A stretch of DNA of 64,000 nucleotides from SVFI01 sp045643145. Lineage in GTDB: Bacteria; Bacillota; Clostridia; Lachnospirales; Lachnospiraceae. The stretch spans positions 1 to 64,000 of the forward strand of contig JAZUKG010000101.1 of the NCBI GenBank assembly GCA_045643145.1. The letters run 5' to 3'. Shown piece by piece: positions 27,667 through 36,678 of this stretch. Each line of letters starts with the position of its first letter. The stretch's first letter is position 1. The position numbers and the translations under genes are program-made. The notes beneath the pieces were generated by a model. The model worked only from the letters and a program-made list of their open reading frames with translations, ran no database searches and was not told the origin of the DNA.

Positions 27667-28947
27667 CTAGCTCGGTTCAGAGATTCTGCTGACGCCTACA
27701 TAGATATTTGAAATCTCATACCAGGTGGCATAATCCGTATTTCCTGTTTGCGGCAAATAAAAGATTTTTTGAAAGGTTTTTACTGCATTTGCAGTCTTTG
27801 GTCCATAGATCCCGTCCTCTGAAATTTTAGGAATTGCCGGATAATTTTTCCCGATTCTGTTCAGCTGCTTTTGAAGCATTTTAATCTTGTCAGAGCGCAT
27901 TCCGTTTGACAGAACATACCCCGGCCATGAAGCAGGGATTCCCGATATCGCACTCGCCTCGTTTATATATATATCTGATCCATAATAATACCGGAGAATC
28001 TCAATGGCTGAATAGCCGTTATCTCCCAGGTTCTTGCTTCCCCATTGCTTTAGTCCGCTGCAATTCGTTTTTCTGCCGTCGCAATAGGCCGTAAAAAGCG
28101 GCTGTCTCACTCCCGGTTTTGATAAATAATTGGCAAAAATCCGATCTACTATCTGATTGACATTCGTATAAATATTTCGCCCATAAATCCATTTCTGATC
28201 AAAGGCCGTCGAATTGGTGATCGTAAAATCGTAACCCTTCCCTCTGTACCATTCGGTATATACCCTATTCATGGTAAAGGACAGGATGCACAGGGTATTG
28301 GCAATAATCGTACTTTCCGGCCAGGTTGCATAGATTTCAGAGGATACCACATTTTTGATATAGTCCTTATACTTTACATAGTAATTCTTGGCACTTTTAT
28401 CAGAAGGAACGCCGTTATGCACCACCACATATTCAGGAATTACCACTCTCGATAATACAATCTCTCCGCTTTCAGCCATCGGCTTTATCTCCTCCTCCGG
28501 CTCTTTGGGCGGATATTCTCCGTAAAGGGTATGTGCACCTATCACAATCTCCTCCACATCTTCCTCAGAGGATACACCATTTATTTTTTCTCCGATTGCA
28601 TTCAGATTTACCGGCTGAACAGAAGTTACCTCCGGTAATATTTCACTTCCTTTGATTTCCACCGTTTCATATCCGTCTGCATGAATACGAAGTGTATAAT
28701 CCGCATACGGCTTTTTATCCGAAGGCTCCTGACTGTATTCCAAAGGCGGAGCCGCCAGTTCAATCACTTCACTCTCACCGCTTTCATTTGTACTGACGCT
28801 CTCAATTACCTGCTCATCTCCCGAATGCATAATATCAATTCTGACACCGCGAACAGGATCATATCCGTTTTTCGTCACCTTGACAGACAACCTTCCCCTG
28901 TCGGTCAAATCCGTTTTAGCTACGCTTTCCTTGTTATTTTCAGGCAT
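27667..28947 (-). CDS. SpoIID-like, peptidoglycan-binding protein without signal peptide
   Basis: 426 residues. An N-terminal carboxypeptidase-regulatory-like beta domain (about 15-105) precedes a central domain (about 165-300) with a SpoIID-like pattern (KYKDYIKNVVSSEIYATWPE, ANTLCILSFTMNRVYTEWY). A classical peptidoglycan-binding domain (about 345-415, RSDKIKMLQKQLNRIG and DGIYGPKTANAVKTFQK) ends it. No signal peptide or membrane helix, which is unusual unless it acts in a mother cell or forespore or is released by lysis. The start codon lies directly after a terminator hairpin whose 3' arm holds the AGAGG ribosome site. Confidence 0.7.
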   Translation of the reverse strand: MPENNKESVAKTDLTDRGRLSVKVTKNGYDPVRGVRIDIMHSGDEQVIESVSTNESGESEVIELAAPPLEYSQEPSDKKPYADYTLRIHADGYETVEIKGSEILPEVTSVQPVNLNAIGEKINGVSSEEDVEEIVIGAHTLYGEYPPKEPEEEIKPMAESGEIVLSRVVIPEYVVVHNGVPSDKSAKNYYVKYKDYIKNVVSSEIYATWPESTIIANTLCILSFTMNRVYTEWYRGKGYDFTITNSTAFDQKWIYGRNIYTNVNQIVDRIFANYLSKPGVRQPLFTAYCDGRKTNCSGLKQWGSKNLGDNGYSAIEILRYYYGSDIYINEASAISGIPASWPGYVLSNGMRSDKIKMLQKQLNRIGKNYPAIPKISEDGIYGPKTANAVKTFQKIFYLPQTGNTDYATWYEISNIYVGVSRISEPS

Positions 28948-28950
28948 AAA

Positions 28951-28989
28951 AAAACCTCTGCATTTTTTTCTATTCTATGCAGAGGTTTT
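28951..28989 (-). terminator. Terminator of the ytr-like ABC operon
   Basis: AAAACCTCTGCAT pairs perfectly with ATGCAGAGGTTTT (28977-28989 with 28951-28963); the minus strand continues TTTTTTT. Its 3' arm also carries AGAGG seven bases before the start of the next gene. Confidence 0.9.
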
Positions 28990-28997
28990 ATAGCTGT

Positions 28998-29816
28998 TTA
29001 CTCTAAATTCAATTTATTACCCATGATGTATTTTGTCAGGAAGAAGAATGCTGCTCCCATCGCTGCTGAAATCAAAGTTACAAACAAAAGGAACGCAAAT
29101 GCCATCCACGGTGCTGAATTATCGTTTGCATAATTCATTAAAGATGTCAACGGAATTCCGGCATATGAAGATACTGTCTGAAGAACCACATATAAAAGTA
29201 CATACATACCAATAGCAGCTCCCACTCTGTGTTTCTTGAAAAGTTGTCCTAAACTAACTGCGGCATATCCCATAAAAATGCTGGTAAAGACGGAAACAAA
29301 TACCAATACAATCACAACAAAGACATATGCATAGAAAACACCACCGATTTCTTCTGTAATCACATTGATTGCGTGTCTGATGTCCATCTCATCAATCAGA
29401 GCAAAGATAGAGGTCTGACCGGTGCCTCCGACTACCAAAGTCACTATAGAAAAGAAGCTTACAACAGAACAAATCAAGCTCCAAATCGCTGCAACAAAGG
29501 CTTTTGACCAAATAAGCTGCGCCGGAGTAACCGGAAGTGTGTGCATCAAATATCCCTGGTCAGTATAAAGATTTCGATAAAAACGCATCCAAAAATAGAG
29601 ACTTGGAATCATGCTGAGTGCAGCGATACTGAAAATATAGAAAATCATATAACTCATCAATGAAGCTTGATAAAGAAGGCTGTCATCTGCCGCTGCCCAG
29701 ATATCATTAGCAAAAATAATGGTACCGATAATCGTCATCACAAAAACCAAAACATTTAAAAGAGTCATGAGTTTCCAACTATCTTTCCATTCATATATAA
29801 ATAATTTCTTTAACAT
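28998..29816 (-). CDS. ABC-2-like permease of a YtrA-regulated exporter
   Basis: 272 residues with about six membrane helices. The cytoplasmic N-terminus MLKKLFIYEWKDSWK and the segment YLMHTLPVTPAQLIWSKAFVA after helix 2 are typical of single-gene ABC-2 permeases in GntR-controlled operons. It overlaps the ATPase gene by seven bases. Similar operons respond to cell-envelope antibiotics; the substrate here is not known. Confidence 0.82.
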   Translation of the reverse strand: MLKKLFIYEWKDSWKLMTLLNVLVFVMTIIGTIIFANDIWAAADDSLLYQASLMSYMIFYIFSIAALSMIPSLYFWMRFYRNLYTDQGYLMHTLPVTPAQLIWSKAFVAAIWSLICSVVSFFSIVTLVVGGTGQTSIFALIDEMDIRHAINVITEEIGGVFYAYVFVVIVLVFVSVFTSIFMGYAAVSLGQLFKKHRVGAAIGMYVLLYVVLQTVSSYAGIPLTSLMNYANDNSAPWMAFAFLLFVTLISAAMGAAFFFLTKYIMGNKLNLE

Positions 29817-30514
29817 GCGAACACCTCCCTAAAGAAAGCATCAACTGTTTTACCTTTTTTCTCACGAATTTCATCTACAGTTGTCTTTAATACTAATTCA
29901 CCGTTTTTGATAAAGATAACATCATCTAAAACACTTTCAATATCAGAAATCAGGTGAGTACAAATCACAACAGATGCTTCCGGATTATAGTTATTAATAA
30001 TAGTTCTGATAATGTAATCTCTGGCTGCAGGGTCAACACCGGCAATCGGTTCATCCAAAATATAAAGCTCTGCTTCTCTGCTCATAACCAGAATAAGCTG
30101 TATCTTTTCTTTGGTACCCTTTGATAATGTTTTTAATCTCGCCTTGGATTCAATATTTAACTCGCTTAACATCTGCATAGCACGATCTGCTCTGAAATCC
30201 TCATAAAAATCTGAGAAAAACTGAATTAAATCTGCTACTGTTTTCTGAGCCTCTAAATAGGTTCTTTCCGGAAGATAAGAAATACATTTTTTGGTTTCTA
30301 TTCCCGGTTCATGACCATTGATTAAAACCACACCCTCTGTTGGTCTTAACAAACCATTTATCATTTTTATAAGTGTTGTCTTTCCGCTTCCGTTTGGTCC
30401 TAAAAGGCCTACGATATGACCTTTTTCTATCATCATGTTCAGTCCGGAAATCGCCGGTGCTGAAGTAGGCTGATATCTTTTGGTAAGATTCATACATTCA
30501 ACTAATGCGCTCAT
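29810..30514 (-). CDS. ABC ATPase of the YtrA-regulated exporter
   Basis: 234 residues. Walker A GPNGSGKTT, an atypical signature LSKGTKEK, Walker B LYILDEPIAGVDP and switch His in ICTHL. The short, permissive signature is usual in the YtrB/BcrA-like group. The ATG overlaps the regulator's stop by four bases (ATGA), giving a coupled regulator-ATPase-permease operon. Confidence 0.9.
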   Translation of the reverse strand: MSALVECMNLTKRYQPTSAPAISGLNMMIEKGHIVGLLGPNGSGKTTLIKMINGLLRPTEGVVLINGHEPGIETKKCISYLPERTYLEAQKTVADLIQFFSDFYEDFRADRAMQMLSELNIESKARLKTLSKGTKEKIQLILVMSREAELYILDEPIAGVDPAARDYIIRTIINNYNPEASVVICTHLISDIESVLDDVIFIKNGELVLKTTVDEIREKKGKTVDAFFREVFAC

Positions 30515-30882
30515 TTATTCTCCTCCCCACTGATTTTAGCTGCCAGCTCAATTGTCTGCTTTGGCTCAAATCCTAATTCTTTCATTTTACTCAAAAAATC
30601 TTTAATCTGTTCTTCTGCTATTGTTTCCTTAACAGACTGAATCGTGTCTATATCATCTGTTACAACACGTCCACTGGTACGCATGGTAACCAAAAGTCCT
30701 GTTCTTTCCAATTCAGCAAAGGCTTTTTGCATTGTATTCGGATTCACCCCCGCTTCTGTTGCCAGTTCTCTGACACTAGGAAGCTTTTCTCCTGCAGGAT
30801 AGTAACCGGATACAATTCTCAATCTGATTTTGTCTACAATCTGTGCGTAGATCGGTCTGTCATTACTTAAATCCCACGGCAT
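30511..30882 (-). CDS. GntR-family repressor, YtrA subfamily
   Basis: 123 residues. A winged helix-turn-helix (about 10-75; PIYAQIVDKIRLRIVSG, KLPSVRELATEAGVNPNTMQKAF) is followed by only about 45 residues of helix, the short effector region of the YtrA group. AAAGGAG precedes the ATG. First gene of the ABC operon, with a 20-bp inverted repeat overlapping its own transcription start, so autorepression is expected. Confidence 0.93.
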   Translation of the reverse strand: MPWDLSNDRPIYAQIVDKIRLRIVSGYYPAGEKLPSVRELATEAGVNPNTMQKAFAELERTGLLVTMRTSGRVVTDDIDTIQSVKETIAEEQIKDFLSKMKELGFEPKQTIELAAKISGEENK

Positions 30883-30927
30883 ATCAAATACTCCTTTCTG
30901 TTTTATTGTTTATTTCGAATGTACTAC

Positions 30928-30975
30928 TGTACTAAGTGCTTAATACAATAATACATCATTCATCAGAAATGTCAA
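30928..30975 (-). promoter_or_regulatory. Promoter and YtrA-type operator
   Basis: TTGACA (30970-30975) and TATTAT (30948-30953), 16 bp apart. Immediately downstream lies the inverted repeat TGTACTAAG-TG-CTTAATACA (30928-30947, eight of nine positions symmetric), placed over the predicted transcription start. This is a textbook repressor arrangement for the adjacent GntR protein. Confidence 0.8.
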
Positions 30976-31004
30976 CATGTTTTTTTTATTTTTATTATCA
31001 AAAA

Positions 31005-31138
31005 GGAAGCCTTACATATGAAACATTCCAAAGGCGCTCTCGCTCAGTGGAAAGGACTAGCGGTGCTAAACTCGTGAGATACCTCGTTAAGCACCGAGAC
31101 TTTCCAAAGCTTTGTCATCGTTTCATATGTAGGCTTCC
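31005..31138. ncRNA. Unidentified 134-bp hairpin element (structured RNA or MITE-like)
   Basis: Outer arms GGAAGCCTTACATATGAAAC (31005-31024) and 31120-31138 pair almost perfectly (one bulge). Nested inside are GGAAAG/CTTTCC, CGGTGCT/AGCACCG and GAG/CTC stems with unequal internal loops. On the minus strand the outer stem is followed by TTTTTGATAAT, terminator-like. It sits between the ilvE terminator and the ytr-like promoter and does not code. It does not look like a tRNA, T-box, SRP RNA or a riboswitch I know; a mobile palindromic element is the alternative. Confidence 0.5.
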
Positions 31139-31162
31139 AATAACACACAGACAATAACAAAA

Positions 31163-31190
31163 AAGAGCTACGGAATAATCCGTAGCTCTT
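31163..31190 (-). terminator. ilvE terminator
   Basis: AAGAGCTACGGA pairs with TCCGTAGCTCTT around four bases, followed on the minus strand by TTTTTTGTT. Confidence 0.92.
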
Positions 31191-31214
31191 AATATACTCA
31201 TAATAAAAATCAAA

Positions 31215-32240
31215 TTATTTAATAACTTTGATCCATCCTTCAGGAGCTTCAATCTTGCCCATCTGGATTCCTGTTAATGTATCATATAACTTCTGAGTAA
31301 TAGGTCCCATTTTTTCCATACCGCTTGGAAGGCAAATTTCTTTACCATGATCAACGATCTTTCCTACCGGTGAAATAACTGCAGCTGTACCGCAGAGACC
31401 ACATTCAGCGAAGTCTTTTAATTCTTCTAAGTATACTTCTCTTTCTTCTACTTCCAGTCCGAGGTAATCCTTGGCAACTGTCATAAGAGAACGACGTGTG
31501 ATAGAAGGTAAGATACTGCTTGACTTAGGAGTAACAACCTTATTGTCTTTTGTAATGAAAAGGAAGTTAGCTCCACCTGTTTCTTCAACTTTTGTTCTGG
31601 TCTTTGCATCCAGATACATATTTTCATCAAATCCTTCTTCATGAGCAGTAACAATTGCATGTAAGCTCATTGCGTAGTTAAGACCGGCTTTGATATGACC
31701 TGTTCCGTTTGGAGCCGCACGGTCGAAATCACTAATCTTGATAGTTAATGGTTTTACACCGCCCTTGAAGTATGGTCCAACCGGTGTAGCAAAAATACGG
31801 AACTGATATTCAGTTGCAGGCTTAACACCGATAACAGGGTTGCTGCCAAACATATATGGTCTGATATAAAGAGAAGCGCCGCTTCCGAATGGAGGAACAT
31901 ATGCTTCATTTGCTTCGATTGTTTTTACAACAGCTTCTACGAACTTGTCTTCAGGGAAAACAGGCATCTCTAATCTCTTTGCTGAATCAGCCATACGAGA
32001 TGCATTTAAGTCAGGACGGAAAGTTACGATATGTCCGTCTTCTGTTGTATATGCTTTCATACCTTCAAATACTGTCTGTGCATACTGTAAAACACCTGCA
32101 CATTCACTGATTGTAACAGTTGCGTCCTCAGTTAATGTACCTTCATCCCATGCACCGTCTTTAAAATTTGATACAAATCTCTGTTCTGTCTGGATATAAC
32201 CAAAGCCAAGGTTTGCCCAGTCTATATTTTTCTTTTCCAT
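31215..32240 (-). CDS. ilvE: Branched-chain amino-acid aminotransferase
   Basis: 341 residues, class IV PLP enzyme of the longer BCAT form. The PLP Lys lies in GTGHIKAGLNYA; QTVFEGMKAY, ASLYIRPYMFG and KVEETGGANFLFI are conserved substrate or cofactor segments. It interconverts Val, Leu and Ile with their 2-oxo acids. Monocistronic, with its own promoter and terminator. AAAGGATG precedes the start. Confidence 0.95.
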   Translation of the reverse strand: MEKKNIDWANLGFGYIQTEQRFVSNFKDGAWDEGTLTEDATVTISECAGVLQYAQTVFEGMKAYTTEDGHIVTFRPDLNASRMADSAKRLEMPVFPEDKFVEAVVKTIEANEAYVPPFGSGASLYIRPYMFGSNPVIGVKPATEYQFRIFATPVGPYFKGGVKPLTIKISDFDRAAPNGTGHIKAGLNYAMSLHAIVTAHEEGFDENMYLDAKTRTKVEETGGANFLFITKDNKVVTPKSSSILPSITRRSLMTVAKDYLGLEVEEREVYLEELKDFAECGLCGTAAVISPVGKIVDHGKEICLPSGMEKMGPITQKLYDTLTGIQMGKIEAPEGWIKVIK

Positions 32241-32296
32241 TTTATCGCATCCTTTCTCGTATAAATCGTCAAAAATAAGTTCTTTGACCTTTCTCT

Positions 32297-32325
32297 AGTT
32301 TAACCCTGCTATTTTCTACTGTCAA
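32297..32325 (-). promoter_or_regulatory. ilvE promoter
   Basis: Minus-strand TTGACA (32320-32325) and TAAACT (32297-32302) with 17-bp spacing, about 57 bp from the start codon. No T-box or leader peptide is visible. Confidence 0.78.
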
Positions 32326-32461
32326 GACAACATTTTTACATACTATAGAATGCATAACTATAGATTATATTAATGTCGTATGCTATACTGTACATAGAAC
32401 TTTTCATTGTAATACACTCTCATTTTACCCAGTCGTAAAATGACCAGAAACGAGGTATCCT

Positions 32462-33562
32462 ATGAAAAAATACATAGCCAATTATATAAAATTAATAAAC
32501 CGCGATGTCGGCCGTGAATCAGAGTCCAATCGTAACGCTGTGCTGACCAGAATTCTGTGTACCTACAGTATCCTGTACAGTATTTTAACAGCTGTCATTT
32601 TGGCCACAAATCCTCTGATTTCGATTTGCATCGGTATGATGTTTTGTGTCGGTGTTTACGCCGGAGCTTTCATCTGTACCTATGAATCCAAGGTGAATTT
32701 AGGGATTTCAATTTATCTCGCCATTACTATGGTTCAATCCGCTGCACTGACCTTTGCTGTCGGATGGAAATATTTTTATGCACCAATCGCACTTATTTGC
32801 TTATTTGCAGTGTATTTTAACCTTTCCATTCCGCTGAAAAAGAAAATCTTGTTTTCGGCAATCATCAGTGTCTATCTGATTCTTTTAGTTTTTGGATACG
32901 GATTTATAGTAGCGCCGTTAGCAATCCAGTCTATAACTGCCACGCTGACACTGATTGCAAATATCATTTATATTATCATCAGCATTTCTTCGATTGCATA
33001 TTTCTTTTGTACCAATTACATGCAGTCAGAGGAAAAGATTATTCAGTACAACAAAAAACTCGAGCAGATTGCTTCTACAGATCCTCTGACTTCTCTTTGG
33101 AACAGACGTGCCATGAATGAGCACTTGGCTCAACTGGTAAAGGAATACAAAAAATATGACAAAGACTTTTCCATTGCCATTATGGATATTGACTTTTTCA
33201 AAAGAGTAAATGATGAGTATGGACACGGAATGGGTGACGTCGTTTTAAAATCTCTGGCTTACCTGTTGAAAACGAGAATTGAAAATCACGGACATGCCAG
33301 TCGATGGGGAGGCGAGGAATTCCTGCTTACCTTTGAGGATATGGACTTTGAGGATGCCTGCAAACTGATGGAAAGTCTTCGAAAGCAAGTCGAAGATCAG
33401 CTTTTCACAGATGGCAAGATATCTCTTAATATCACGATCACAGCCGGTATTTCAGAATTTATATCTCATGCTACACTCGATAGTCTGATTACAGAAGCAG
33501 ACGAAAAACTATATATCGGAAAAACCTCCGGCAGAAACCGGGTTATCACACAAAAAAAATAA
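32462..33562 (+). CDS. Membrane diguanylate cyclase (GGDEF)
   Basis: 366 residues. About six membrane helices (roughly 35-185) lead into a GGDEF domain with STDPLTSLWNRRA and an active RWGGEEF site at about 283. The inhibitory RxxD site upstream of GGEEF is absent. It makes cyclic-di-GMP from two GTP. GAGG precedes the ATG; a small hairpin (CATTTTAC/GTAAAATG, 32421-32442) lies just upstream. Confidence 0.92.
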   Translation: MKKYIANYIKLINRDVGRESESNRNAVLTRILCTYSILYSILTAVILATNPLISICIGMMFCVGVYAGAFICTYESKVNLGISIYLAITMVQSAALTFAVGWKYFYAPIALICLFAVYFNLSIPLKKKILFSAIISVYLILLVFGYGFIVAPLAIQSITATLTLIANIIYIIISISSIAYFFCTNYMQSEEKIIQYNKKLEQIASTDPLTSLWNRRAMNEHLAQLVKEYKKYDKDFSIAIMDIDFFKRVNDEYGHGMGDVVLKSLAYLLKTRIENHGHASRWGGEEFLLTFEDMDFEDACKLMESLRKQVEDQLFTDGKISLNITITAGISEFISHATLDSLITEADEKLYIGKTSGRNRVITQKK

Positions 33563-33580
33563 GCCTGACGGCTTATTTTT
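33556..33580. terminator. Bidirectional terminator overlapping convergent gene ends
   Basis: AAATAAGCC and GGCTTATTT form a stem around TGAC, with T-tracts on both strands. It overlaps the stop codons of the cyclase and folA. Confidence 0.85.
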
Positions 33581-34058
33581 TTTGGTATGTTGTAAATGCA
33601 TAAGTCAAATCAAAATAGGTCTGCTCTTCGCTTTCTGCTGTCATTTCCCACTGCGGATCTTCATCCAGATTTGGGAAGTAGCTGTCAGCTTCATATGCAT
33701 GATCAATCTTGGTAATATATGCCAAATCGCAATATGGTAAAAACTGTCTGTAAACACTGTCTCCGCCGATGCAATAAATATCATCCGAAATCTCTTTTGC
33801 CTTTTCGATGGCTTCCTCCACACTATGAACTACAATCGCATCTTTTACCTTGTAATTCATATCTTTGGTCAGGACGATATTGGTTCTGCCGGCCAAAGGC
33901 TGTCCCTGTGGAAAACTTTCCAATGTTTTTCTCCCCATGATAATTACTTTACCCAGTGTTTCTGAGCGGAAGAATTTCATATCATTCGGAATATGTACCA
34001 AAAGAGCATTCTTTCTTCCGATCCCCCAGTTTTTGTCTACTGCTACAATGATCTTCAT
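33573..34058 (-). CDS. folA: Dihydrofolate reductase
   Basis: 161 residues. MKIIVAVDKNWGIGRKNALLVHIPNDMKFF carries the substrate-site Asp, VIIMGRKTLESFP the NADPH loop, and DIYCIGGDSVYRQFL the Gly-Gly segment. It reduces dihydrofolate made by ThyA, encoded just upstream on the same strand. AAAAGGAG precedes the ATG; a CGATTG-type hairpin lies 19 bases before it. Confidence 0.97.
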   Translation of the reverse strand: MKIIVAVDKNWGIGRKNALLVHIPNDMKFFRSETLGKVIIMGRKTLESFPQGQPLAGRTNIVLTKDMNYKVKDAIVVHSVEEAIEKAKEISDDIYCIGGDSVYRQFLPYCDLAYITKIDHAYEADSYFPNLDEDPQWEMTAESEEQTYFDLTYAFTTYQKK

Positions 34059-34076
34059 TCTGTTTCTCCTTTTACT

Positions 34077-34099
34077 GTCTCGATCGTTTCAATCGAGAC
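34077..34099 (-). repeat. Leader hairpin, CGATTG family (copy before folA)
   Basis: GTCTCGAT pairs with ATCGAGAC across a seven-base loop, between thyA and folA and directly before the folA ribosome site. No U-tract. Confidence 0.6.
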
Positions 34100-34135
34100 C
34101 CTTCATAGTTTTCTATTTACTTCAATATCGATTTA

Positions 34136-34984
34136 TCAGATTGCAATCGGAATATTTAAAATCTGAGGATGTGTTTCATACCCCTCAAGCTTTACATCAT
34201 CTCTGGTGAACTGATAGAAATCATGAATATCCGGATTGAGCCAGAATTTTGGTGCTTCCAAAGGCTCTCTCTGAATGAGTTCCTTGATAATCGGAACATG
34301 TCTGTCATAAATATGTGCATCCGCGATAACATGCACGAGTTCTCCGACCTTCATATCACAAACCTGTGCAAACATATGCACCAGCACTGCATACTGACAT
34401 ACGTTCCAGTTGTTTGCAGCTAACACATCCTGAGATCTTTGATTCAAAACCGCATTTAATGTCAGCTTATCATCTCCCGGTTTCTGAGTTACATTAAAAG
34501 TCATACTGTATGCACACGGATATAAATTCATTTCATGCAGATCCTGATGTACATAGATATTTGTCATAATTCTGCGGCTGAACGGATTGTTTTTCAAATC
34601 ATATAATACTCTGTCTACCTGATCCATCATGCCTTCTTTGTACTGATGCTTTACTCCCATCTGATAACCATAGGCCTTGCCGATAGAGCCGTCTGCATCT
34701 GCCCATTCATCCCAAATATGGCTATGTAAATCATTGATATTATTTGACTTTTGCTGCCAGATCCAGAGGATTTCATCGGTTGCACTCTTGAGCGCTGTCT
34801 TTCGAAGTGTCATAATCGGAAACTCTTTGGATAAATCATAACGATTTACCATACCAAATTTCTTGATGGTATATGCGCTGGTGCCGTCCTCCCAGTGCGG
34901 ACGTACCTTTTCTCCTTCTGTACTGGTTCCGTTTGTTAATATATCCTGACACATATCTATAAATATGCGGTCTGCTAAACTCAT
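34136..34984 (-). CDS. thyA: Thymidylate synthase
   Basis: 282 residues. The catalytic Cys is in LYPCAYSM; RSQDVLAANNWNVCQYAVL gives the dUMP phosphate and folate contacts; the conserved HIYDRHVPII follows. It methylates dUMP with methylene-tetrahydrofolate and yields dihydrofolate for FolA. The frame opens ten codons earlier, but only the ATG at 34984 has a ribosome site (AAAGGAG). Confidence 0.97.
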   Translation of the reverse strand: MSLADRIFIDMCQDILTNGTSTEGEKVRPHWEDGTSAYTIKKFGMVNRYDLSKEFPIMTLRKTALKSATDEILWIWQQKSNNINDLHSHIWDEWADADGSIGKAYGYQMGVKHQYKEGMMDQVDRVLYDLKNNPFSRRIMTNIYVHQDLHEMNLYPCAYSMTFNVTQKPGDDKLTLNAVLNQRSQDVLAANNWNVCQYAVLVHMFAQVCDMKVGELVHVIADAHIYDRHVPIIKELIQREPLEAPKFWLNPDIHDFYQFTRDDVKLEGYETHPQILNIPIAI

Positions 34985-35001
34985 TGAATAAGTTCTCCTT
35001 T

Positions 35002-36597
35002 CTATCGATCCCATTTATCGCACAGAGCATTAATCTGATCTGCAAACTTGGCCAGATCTTTATTTGCTCCGCCTTCATTATGATGAATTACCGTAATAAG
35101 TCTCTGACCTGCTGCCAAAAGTCTGCTAAAGATATCAGAAACAACCTTACGTTTCTTCACAGGAACACCTGTTGTCTCATAAGTAATTTCATTATTGATT
35201 AAATCAAACTCTGTTCCGCTGTACGGAGCATAAGTCGTGTATCCGTATTCATGTTTGAGACACTGTGCAAAGGCACCGCAAACAGTATCCTCACCGTGAA
35301 CCACAAAGACTCTCTTTGGCTTTGTCTCAAACCCGTTAATCCATGCAATCAGACCATTCTTGTCCGCATGTCCGGATAAACCGGCCAGCTGCATAATCTT
35401 GGCACGAACCTCAATCGTTTCGCCAAAAAGCTTTACCTCTTTTACACCTTCTACCAGGGCTCTTCCCAAAGTACCCAGTGCCTGATAGCCTACAAATAAA
35501 ATCGTACACTCTTCTCTCCAGAGGTTATGTTTTAAATGATGTCTGATACGACCGGCCTCACACATACCTGAGGCTGAGATAATTACCTTTGGTGTTTCAT
35601 TAAAGTTAATCATCTTGGATTCTTCACTCGTAATTGACAGACGAAGATTTGGGAAACTGATCGGATTGATTCCGCTTTTTACCAGCTCCATGGCTTCTTC
35701 ATCAAAACAGTTATAAATATTCTTTTGGAAAATTCCCGTTGCTTCTACCGCCAGAGGACTATCTACATAAACCGGAAAATCCGGATATCCTTCCACCAGT
35801 TTCTCCGACTTTATCTTTCGAAGGAAATACAAAATTTCCTGTGTTCTGCCGACTGCAAAAGAAGGAATTACTACATTACCGCCCTTATCAAAGGTTTCCT
35901 TGATAATCTGACAAAGTTCCCCGATATAGTCCGGCTTATCTGCGCTGTGAATGCGATCGCCGTATGTGGATTCCATTACCACATAATCTGCTTCCTGGGT
36001 ATAAGTCGGATTCTTTATCAAAGGCTGATCTAAATTTCCGATATCTCCGGAAAATACCACCTTTTTGGTTATCTTATTTTCAGTCAGCCACACCTCAATA
36101 CTGGCAGAGCCGAGCAAATGTCCGACATCAGTAAAACGAATCTGAATGTTTTCACAAACAGTAATCATCTGATCATAATGACACGGAACAATCAGCTTTA
36201 CCGTTCCGTCGGCATCTTCCATGGTATAAAGAGGTTCAATATAATCGTTGTTGGCACTTCTTTTTGCCTTTCGATTTTTCCACTCTGCTTCCTGACTCTG
36301 AATATGTGCACAGTCACGAAGCATGATACTGCATAGGTCTGCTGTAGCATCTGTCATAAAAATCTGACCTCTAAAGCCCTTTGCATACAACAAAGGAAGA
36401 AGTCCGGAATGATCCACATGTGCATGGGTTAAAAATACATAATCCAGCATAGATTCAGGAACCGGAATCGGAACATTTTCATACACATCCACGCCCTGTT
36501 CCATACCATAGTCAACTAAAATGTGCTTACCGGCACATTCCAAATAATGACAACTACCTGTTACTTCATGGTCTGCTCCTACAAATGTCAATCTCAT
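35002..36597 (-). CDS. Beta-CASP metallo-beta-lactamase nuclease
   Basis: 531 residues. The MBL core has HTHAHVDHSG, the metal His in VGHLLGSAS and SGDIG. The beta-CASP part has ESTYGDR and PSFAVGRTQEILY, and SGHADKNGLIAWI near residue 400 completes the RNA-specificity region. These proteins are zinc-dependent RNA processing or decay nucleases similar to CPSF73. GGGAGG with eight-base spacing favours the ATG at 36597 over the TTG two codons upstream. Upstream of thyA; the stop lies 17 bases before its ATG. Confidence 0.9.
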   Translation of the reverse strand: MRLTFVGADHEVTGSCHYLECAGKHILVDYGMEQGVDVYENVPIPVPESMLDYVFLTHAHVDHSGLLPLLYAKGFRGQIFMTDATADLCSIMLRDCAHIQSQEAEWKNRKAKRSANNDYIEPLYTMEDADGTVKLIVPCHYDQMITVCENIQIRFTDVGHLLGSASIEVWLTENKITKKVVFSGDIGNLDQPLIKNPTYTQEADYVVMESTYGDRIHSADKPDYIGELCQIIKETFDKGGNVVIPSFAVGRTQEILYFLRKIKSEKLVEGYPDFPVYVDSPLAVEATGIFQKNIYNCFDEEAMELVKSGINPISFPNLRLSITSEESKMINFNETPKVIISASGMCEAGRIRHHLKHNLWREECTILFVGYQALGTLGRALVEGVKEVKLFGETIEVRAKIMQLAGLSGHADKNGLIAWINGFETKPKRVFVVHGEDTVCGAFAQCLKHEYGYTTYAPYSGTEFDLINNEITYETTGVPVKKRKVVSDIFSRLLAAGQRLITVIHHNEGGANKDLAKFADQINALCDKWDR

Positions 36598-36678
36598 ATG
36601 CAATACCTCCCCGCTTGTTTCACTTTACACTATTCTATTGTCACTACTACTATACCCTACTTTATTTTACCACAATAA

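Noticed and set aside
31005..31138. 6S RNA or T-box identity for the folded element
   Set aside because: It is too short for a typical 6S RNA, lacks the GGGTGGAACCGCG T-box, and has no adjacent synthetase or amino-acid gene in the right orientation.
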